Below the pieces are notes generated by a model that saw nothing but the letters and a program-made list of their open reading frames with translations, was not told the DNA's origin and ran no database searches. 64,000 nucleotides of DNA from Arcticibacter tournemirensis. GTDB lineage: Bacteria > Bacteroidota > Bacteroidia > Sphingobacteriales > Sphingobacteriaceae. The stretch is from the NCBI RefSeq assembly GCF_006716645.1, contig NZ_VFPL01000001.1:2790001-2854000 (forward strand), written 5' to 3'. Below, one piece after another: positions 59,293 through 64,000 of the stretch (the first letter of the stretch is position 1; each line of letters begins with the position of its first letter). Both the position numbers and the translations under genes were made by a program.

Positions 59293-59360
59293 CGCATTCT
59301 TTTCCGGAATATTAAAGACACTCCGCCAGTGCTGCATCTTGGGAGCGTTGGGACGCTGCT
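59253..59360 (+). repeat. duplicated 108-bp segment, copy 1
   Basis: Covers the 3' end of the preceding gene and its spacer (AGCAGACATTAG ... ACGCTGCT). It matches 61729-61838 at high identity in the same orientation with a few substitutions and small indels. Confidence 0.82.
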
Positions 59361-59449
59361 ATTTTTCCGTACGCGAATATATGTTTTTGCCAAATGGCAA
59401 ATGTTCTTTTTAGGATTAGATGGAGATTTGCATTAAAATTAAAAAGAAC

Positions 59450-60262
59450 ATGGCAAAAACAGTATTAGTAACGGGAGCGTCGTCGGGTATAGGTAAGGCA
59501 ACTGCAACTTTGCTTGCACAAAGTGGATATGTTGTCTATGGTGCGGCGCGGAGAATCAACAGGTTAAAAGCTTTAAGTGAATATGGTGTAAAGCCGGTGA
59601 CGTTGGATGTTACCAGTGATGACAGTATTGTTAGTTGCGTGAACCTTATAACTTCGGAAGCAGGAGGCATAGATATTCTCATTAATTCGGCCGGTTTGGG
59701 GTCTTATGGAGCACTGGAAGACGTTCCGATAGCAGAGGCAAAAAACCAATTAGAGATCAATTTATTCGGAGCGGCCCGATTGATTCAACTCGCATTACCG
59801 GGCATGCGCAAGAAAAAGTTTGGGAAAATTGTCAACCTTTCATCAATAGGAGGCAAAGTTGGCCTGCCAATGGGTTGCTGGTATCACGCCAGTAAGTTTG
59901 CTATAGAAGGACTAAGTGATTCGCTGCGTAACGAGGTGAGGCAGTTCGGCGTTGATGTAATTGTGGTTGAGCCGGGGGGCACTAAAACAGGAATGATGGA
60001 TATTGGCGGCGATGACCTAATGAGGGTTTCTGGCCACACAGAATATAGTAAATTAGCAGCGGCGTTGAAAAGGTCGTATGAGAATATGGAGAAGAACTCT
60101 TCCGATCCTTTGGTCATCGCAAAGCTGATCAGGAAAAGCATTGAAGCAAAAGTACCAAAGGCGAGGTATGCAGGCGGCGCTATGGCGAAACCGATGCTGC
60201 TTTTAAGAAAAATGTTACCTGACAGGCTATTTGACAAAATGTTGATGGCACAAATGAAATGA
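59450..60262 (+). CDS. short-chain dehydrogenase/reductase (classical SDR)
   Basis: 270 residues from ATG 59450 (MAKTVLVTGASSGIGKATAT). NAD(P)-binding TGASSGIG, AARRINRLK (Arg after strand 2 favours NADP), NSAGLGSYG, and catalytic Ser in IVNLSSIGG with YHASK. The C-terminus resembles oxidoreductases such as the Bacteroidota SDRs near Crp regulators. Substrate unknown. It lies 6 bp before the Crp/Fnr gene. Confidence 0.92.
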   Translation: MAKTVLVTGASSGIGKATATLLAQSGYVVYGAARRINRLKALSEYGVKPVTLDVTSDDSIVSCVNLITSEAGGIDILINSAGLGSYGALEDVPIAEAKNQLEINLFGAARLIQLALPGMRKKKFGKIVNLSSIGGKVGLPMGCWYHASKFAIEGLSDSLRNEVRQFGVDVIVVEPGGTKTGMMDIGGDDLMRVSGHTEYSKLAAALKRSYENMEKNSSDPLVIAKLIRKSIEAKVPKARYAGGAMAKPMLLLRKMLPDRLFDKMLMAQMK

Positions 60263-60268
60263 TGTATT

Positions 60269-60838
60269 ATGGACCAAATGATTGATTACCTTTTACAATT
60301 CGGCCAATTAAATCAGCACCAGATCGATCTGATAAAAAGCAAAGCTCTTCTGAAAAGCATCGAAAAGGACGCATATTATCAGGAGGCCGGAAAGATTCCA
60401 AAAGAAGTTATCTTTTTGATCAAGGGTATAATGCGGGTTTGTTATTATAACAAAAACGGCGATGAAATCACAAAGTATTTCCTGGATGAGGGCCACTTTA
60501 TCGCTGATATCCATAATTTCAACCAGGGTACCCCCTCAACCGAATACCTGCAGGCGATCACCGATTGCGAATATGTCGTTTTATCTAAACGATCACTTGA
60601 AGAACTTTCACTTACAATTATTGGATGGGATGCGATCATCTCGAAAGTAACCGCCAAAGGATTGGCTGATAAGATCAACCGGATCAGCCCGATGATGGCA
60701 GAAGACGCTAAAGAGCGGTACCAGAATTTTTTGAGAGATTTTCCAACCATGGCGAACAGAATCCCGCTCTCTTATCTGGCATCATATTTAGGAATAACAC
60801 AGTCATCACTCAGCCGAATAAGAAGAGGAGTAATTTAA
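60269..60838 (+). CDS. Crp/Fnr family regulator
   Basis: 189 residues. Cyclic-nucleotide-binding-like domain (YYQEAGKIPKEVIFLIKGIM, GDEITKYFLDEGHFIAD) and a C-terminal HTH (NRIPLSYLASYLGITQSSLS, RIRRGVI). The nucleotide-contact Arg region is not obvious, as in many Bacteroidota homologues. Co-transcribed with the SDR gene and may regulate it. Confidence 0.88.
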   Translation: MDQMIDYLLQFGQLNQHQIDLIKSKALLKSIEKDAYYQEAGKIPKEVIFLIKGIMRVCYYNKNGDEITKYFLDEGHFIADIHNFNQGTPSTEYLQAITDCEYVVLSKRSLEELSLTIIGWDAIISKVTAKGLADKINRISPMMAEDAKERYQNFLRDFPTMANRIPLSYLASYLGITQSSLSRIRRGVI

Positions 60839-60955
60839 ATTTGATCTTTGCATCAAATAAGTATGACGATAATGATAATGAACCCCATGCAACGTCTCAA
60901 AGCAATTCGTAGTCTTTAGATGAAAATGCTTATCATGAGTACCAGAGCCGGATTC

Positions 60956-61189
60956 TCAATCACCCTCCGGTTTAACGGGAACGGTCGCTTCAATAGCCTC
61001 AATTACTGCCTTTATCAATCCGGAGCTCATTTGCAATTTATTCCATATAGCGTTTCTCCATTCCTTGCCCTGCTTTAAAAAGATATAGGCAGTCTTATAC
61101 ATCGTTATCATTATTGTTTCTGTATCCTTGTTCTCAATGGTGAAATAGTAAATCCTGTTCTCAAAGTGAGCTTCTAACGGTTGTTCCAT
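60956..61189 (-). CDS. small hypothetical protein
   Basis: 77 residues, start ATG 61189 (MEQPLEAHFENRIYYFTIEN). The block EWRNAIWNKLQMSSGLIKAV with regular codon use makes it a plausible real gene. Family not recognised. Confidence 0.5.
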   Translation of the reverse strand: MEQPLEAHFENRIYYFTIENKDTETIMITMYKTAYIFLKQGKEWRNAIWNKLQMSSGLIKAVIEAIEATVPVKPEGD

Positions 61190-61826
61190 GTGTGTCTAAA
61201 GGCTGCAAGTTAAGACAATTTTACATACACTATTCTGGTGTCCAGGTGGAATGTCAGGCCGGGATATAAAACCGTCTGATCAATTGTATGTTATGAAACA
61301 AATACTAAAACGATGGATGGAAGATCGAGTTTGTTAAGCAACAGCTAAAAAAAGGGGAGTAGGCAGAGCAAAGGTATGAATCCGGATAAAAGCCGAAGAC
61401 TGTGAGTTCTTGAAAGAAAATATTATATGTTGAATTTTATCTTCAATGTAGCCAGATCAGGCATTACTTTCTAAAGGAAGTTAGTTTCCGGAAGTCCTAT
61501 TATGGTCTTTTTGAACAGAATGTCGCAATCCATTGTTGAGTTCCCTGACGAAGAATTCCCGGTATTGTCCAGCCGAGTACAAACAGCGGAATACAATCTG
61601 CGTTCCAACCCAAACATAACACTGGTAAGACGATTACAGGAGAATTAAAATCACAGATAGATAGATATGGGGGGATAGGAGCGTGGCGTAATAATCTAAT
61701 CTTTTTGAGACGGTGTGGCTTACGCAGCAGCAGACATTAGGGGAGACCTGTCTTTTTTGAGGCCTTAGCGCATTCTTTTCCGAAATAATATTAAAGACAT
61801 TCCGCCAGTGCTGCATCCTGGGAACG
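61190..61826. other. intergenic region, 637 bp, mostly debris
   Basis: Only the duplicated segment starting at 61729 is recognisable. A minus-strand stretch around 61510-61620 has protein-like character (REFFVRELNNGLRHS) but no start. No complete gene or RNA is seen. Confidence 0.4.
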
Positions 61827-61838
61827 TTGAACGCTGCT
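61729..61838 (+). repeat. duplicated segment, copy 2
   Basis: Matches 59253-59360 but here no gene precedes it: the sequence upstream is unrelated. It marks a rearrangement junction, with coding debris starting right after it. Confidence 0.82.
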
Positions 61839-62204
61839 TACAAGAGCTTATATAATTATCATCCATTATTTATTAAATATTTCGTTACTTTGTTTTACCC
61901 AAAAGTCCGAATGTCGTTCCCTGCTTCAGGAGAGGTTACCCCCCAGGTTACCCCCCAGGTTACCCCCCAGGTCGAACGTTTGTTGGCGGTAATTACAGGA
62001 GAGCACAACAGACAGGAGTTGCAAGATTTACTTGGATTATCCGACAGGAAGAATTTCAGGACCAAATATTTAAATCCGGCAATAGACGCAGGACTGCTCA
62101 ACTTATTAGACCCCGAAAATCCAACAACGAGTAAGCAGCGGTACATGCTGACAGAACTAGGCAAGCAATATTCTTCATGGCTAAAAAAGACGATAACTTC
62201 ATAA
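61839..62204 (+). pseudogene. C-terminal fragment of an ATP-binding (AlbA/AAA_4) or Fic-type protein
   Basis: About 120 residues with no proper start. Three perfect tandem copies of GTTACCCCCCAG (61935-61970) encode VTPQ repeats, followed by VERLLAVITGEHNRQELQDL, LLGLSDRKNFRTKYLNPAID and a C-terminal KQRYMLTELGK. From memory, VTPQ linkers plus this wing-like end occur at the C-terminus of large AlbA/AAA_4 or Fic-type regulators. The body of the gene is missing and begins right after the duplicated segment. Confidence 0.6.
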
Positions 62205-62672
62205 AAATACTCTTTCACGTTTACAGCAAGGTGCTTGATCAATGGAAAGGGTACCTAATAATCTTCTTAGCATTAACCACAACTGCTGGATGTTCAAGCA
62301 GCACACAAAATTGGGTCTTATATCTCGATAAGTATAGTATAGGCACAATTTCGATGCCGTCTGCACCAACTGAAATGCTTGATACGATTAATACTTCCGA
62401 ATTTAAGCTTGTCGTATCCCAGAACATCGGATATTATGATAGCCCTAAAAAAAGTCCATTTTTTCTATCCTGAGCCAGGCGTCAAGATAACATTGTTTAA
62501 TTCCGAATCAAATATAAAGAGCATATGCCGGATTATAATTTTCGACAATTGCGTTATATCTATCAGTGCAACGGGAGCAAACGACGGCTATAATAGCGAT
62601 GCCGAGGAAAAGTTCTTCAACAGTCTAAAAGTAAATCCAGGGAATCGCCATCGTAAAAGGAGAGCCCTTTGA
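62177..62672 (+). pseudogene. lipoprotein broken by a +1 frameshift at an A7 run
   Basis: The first frame gives a lipoprotein (LIIFLALTTTAGCSSSTQNW) up to IGYYDSPKK; the frame then stops at about 62473. A second frame continues KKVHFFYPEPGVKITLFNSE, IIIFDNCVISISATGANDGY, EEKFFNSLK to 62672. Seven A's at 62447-62453 lie at the switch; six would keep the frame. Point insertion, sequencing error or programmed slippage are all possible. The start overlaps the previous fragment. Confidence 0.7.
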
Positions 62673-62763
62673 TAAATAAATACTGTAAGGGAAATTTGGC
62701 GGTCATGTCAGTACTATTGACAACCGGAAGCCTCAAAATAAACGGTTAGTTCATACCTCAAAG

Positions 62764-63261
62764 CTACTTGCTTTGCAGATAAGCTTTCATTTTCGGATAA
62801 GCTTCGGTTTCATACCAGGCTTTTGACGGCCGGTTGGCCGGGAAGCCGTACCGGGCACGGTAAGCCTTGCGTTCTGCCGTGAAATCCCACCAGCGTTTGC
62901 CGGTATCGCCATGCTTGATGAAATGCACCAGCAGGCGGTAGGAATCTTCCACACAGGGATCGGCCCAGACGCCCGCATGCCGCTCGAAAGCGTCGAACAG
63001 TTCGACTGCCGTCCTGCCCCGCAACTGTTCCAGCGAATAATAGCCCTGGGCGATCAGTTCTTCCGCGAAGTTGACCCCCAGCGAAGGAATGCGCTGAAAT
63101 TCAGCCAGCGCCTGTAGCTCGCGGATCCGTTCGGAGGAAGCCTGCAGGGCGGCAGCCACCTCATCCGGAGCCATCTCCTGCATCTGTTTCTGCGTAATCC
63201 TCTGCGCCTTCAGCGCCTGTTTCTCTGCCGCTGTAAGTTTATAATCAACCGTCTTTTTCAT
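62764..63261 (-). CDS. Cdd1-type helix-hairpin-helix protein, intact copy
   Basis: 165 residues. Basic N-terminus (KKTVDYKLTAAEKQALKAQR), then helix-hairpin-helix IPSLGVNFAEELIAQGYYSL, LRGRTAVELFDAFERHAG and Cys-containing DPCVEDSYRLLVHF, ending with RYGFPANRPSKAWYETEAYP. Matches Cdd1/pathogenicity-locus proteins (from memory). Function unproven, possibly nucleic-acid binding. The first ~130 residues are nearly identical to the chimeric copy at 57662. Confidence 0.82.
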   Translation of the reverse strand: MKKTVDYKLTAAEKQALKAQRITQKQMQEMAPDEVAAALQASSERIRELQALAEFQRIPSLGVNFAEELIAQGYYSLEQLRGRTAVELFDAFERHAGVWADPCVEDSYRLLVHFIKHGDTGKRWWDFTAERKAYRARYGFPANRPSKAWYETEAYPKMKAYLQSK

Positions 63262-63440
63262 GATCTGTAGGGTCTTGAAAACAAAGTTGTGAAAAAAATG
63301 TAAATACTTATTGAATTAACAAAGGTATTAGCATGACTTTGCAGATCTGAATTCGATCAGTTATGCTTGCAAGGAAAGAAGATATCATTGGTGTATAACT
63401 TTGGAGCATACTTATAATCAGAAATTTTGTTAATTTGAGT

Positions 63441-63986
63441 ATGCGCATCCTTCCAACGTCGCTTCATCCATCCGAGTACCTTTATTTAACAATCAGCAAG
63501 ATTGATAAAACCTCTGATAGCCGTCTGATTCAAGTTGTTTTCCGTAATATTCGTGAGAAGATAAAATCACTCGCAGACGACGAGTACCAAGCAGTGTCTT
63601 CACTATCGAAGTCAAGACAGGCAATCTATGTGATTTGGCATTTACAAGCCGAAGTAAATAACGGAGGCTTTAACCAGTTCTATTTTAATCCGGTGGGAAA
63701 GTATGCACATCTGGCGCCACAAGCACTCTCTCATGTAGGAGCAAACAAGTTCTCGCAGCTTGTGGTAAAAGCAAACATGACATATGAAGATTATTACGAT
63801 AAGATAACCTGTCAACAGGACGGCACAATTGAAGGTTTCAGCAGATCATATAACGACAACCCCTTAAATGAGTTAGACAGGCAATTCTACCAGCTATATA
63901 GCAAAGAAGACCTCACTGCGATTCTTATTCACTTCATAAGAACCCATAAACAAGATTTCAGCGATTGCCCCGACGATTCCTGCTGA
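63441..63986 (+). CDS. DMP19-family (DUF4375-like) protein
   Basis: 181 residues from ATG 63441 (MRILPTSLHPSEYLY); a TTG at 63435 is less likely. The block VIWHLQAEVNNGGFNQFYFN is the recognisable DMP19/DUF4375 signature, followed by ALSHVGANKFSQLVV. Some DMP19-type proteins are DNA mimics, but that function cannot be read here. It shares its upstream TTAATTTGA element with the DUF4180 gene, which suggests a duplicated promoter. Confidence 0.75.
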   Translation: MRILPTSLHPSEYLYLTISKIDKTSDSRLIQVVFRNIREKIKSLADDEYQAVSSLSKSRQAIYVIWHLQAEVNNGGFNQFYFNPVGKYAHLAPQALSHVGANKFSQLVVKANMTYEDYYDKITCQQDGTIEGFSRSYNDNPLNELDRQFYQLYSKEDLTAILIHFIRTHKQDFSDCPDDSC

Positions 63987-64000
63987 AAGTCTCCCCCAAA

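Noticed and set aside
1-64000. CRISPR array
   Set aside because: No regularly spaced short direct repeats were seen; the only tandem repeat is the 12-bp x3 run at 61935.

Overview
The window reads as Bacteroidota DNA, most likely from the Sphingobacteriaceae (Pedobacter / Mucilaginibacter / Sphingobacterium type). This is inferred from CTnDOT-type transfer genes (TraE, TraF, TraG, TraI-like, RteC, MobA/B/C), a SusC/SusD pair, TlpA-type thioredoxins, a LytS/LytTR pair, a CusA-TolC fusion, TAnnTTTG-like promoter boxes and the lack of strong Shine-Dalgarno sites. No rRNA, tRNA, CRISPR array or integrase gene was recognised, so the element borders are not visible.

Layout. (1) 1-10.7 kb, all on the minus strand: a conjugation operon reading traE, traF, traG, then three related TraI/TerB-like exported proteins, the last cut by the window edge. 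The traG ATPase gene is split into three exons by two complete group II introns (5042-7533 and 2085-4571). Each intron carries its own reverse transcriptase/maturase/HNH protein and a recognisable 34-nt domain V. Removing both restores one 817-residue reading frame, with Walker A in exon 1 and Walker B in exon 2, so active TraG should depend on splicing. (2) 10.8-17.1 kb: an isolated AT-rich gene with a PD-(D/E)xK-like nuclease motif, an RteC-type regulator, an RteC-like protein, and a TetR regulator coupled to an alpha-oxoamine synthase. (3) 17.6-23.8 kb: a small exported protein, then SusD, SusC and a TlpA-like thioredoxin on the minus strand. (4) 24.1-26.5 kb: a large nested hairpin, two translationally coupled HTH-like genes, a terminator and radC. 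(5) 26.5-31.5 kb: a dinB-dnaE translesion-polymerase pair inside 56-bp direct repeats, with a long hairpin at the left repeat. (6) 31.6-34.2 kb: a chromate module (ChrB-AraC fusion, outer-membrane protein, ChrA). (7) 34.2-37.8 kb: mobC-mobB-mobA, with two GTATAC palindromes upstream that probably mark the autoregulatory and/or oriT region.

(8) 38.4-48.2 kb: a metal-efflux operon encoding a His-rich protein, a CusA-CusC fusion, a CusB-type adaptor, a P-type ATPase with an unusual SPA membrane motif, a lipoprotein, a HupE/UreJ-type protein and a membrane-anchored protein. (9) 48.8-52.5 kb: a LytTR response regulator, a LytS-like kinase and a TlpA-like thioredoxin. (10) 52.6-64 kb: a patchwork of small accessory genes and debris. 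It contains a two-component system collapsed by internal deletions, a glyoxalase-fold gene stopped by one TGA, an HTH-DUF2975 pair, two copies of a Cdd1-type helix-hairpin-helix gene (one chimeric), DUF4180 and DMP19-type proteins, a short-chain dehydrogenase with a Crp/Fnr regulator, a frameshifted lipoprotein, and a 108-bp segment duplicated 2.5 kb apart.

Overall this looks like the inner part of an integrative conjugative element: transfer and mobilisation modules enclosing SOS-type mutagenesis, chromate and divalent-metal resistance cargo, followed by a rearranged accessory zone. The strongest unusual signals are the doubly intron-split traG, the repeat-flanked polymerase cassette, the unidentified nuclease-like gene at 10.8 kb, and the hairpin plus HTH-pair locus at 24-25.7 kb.
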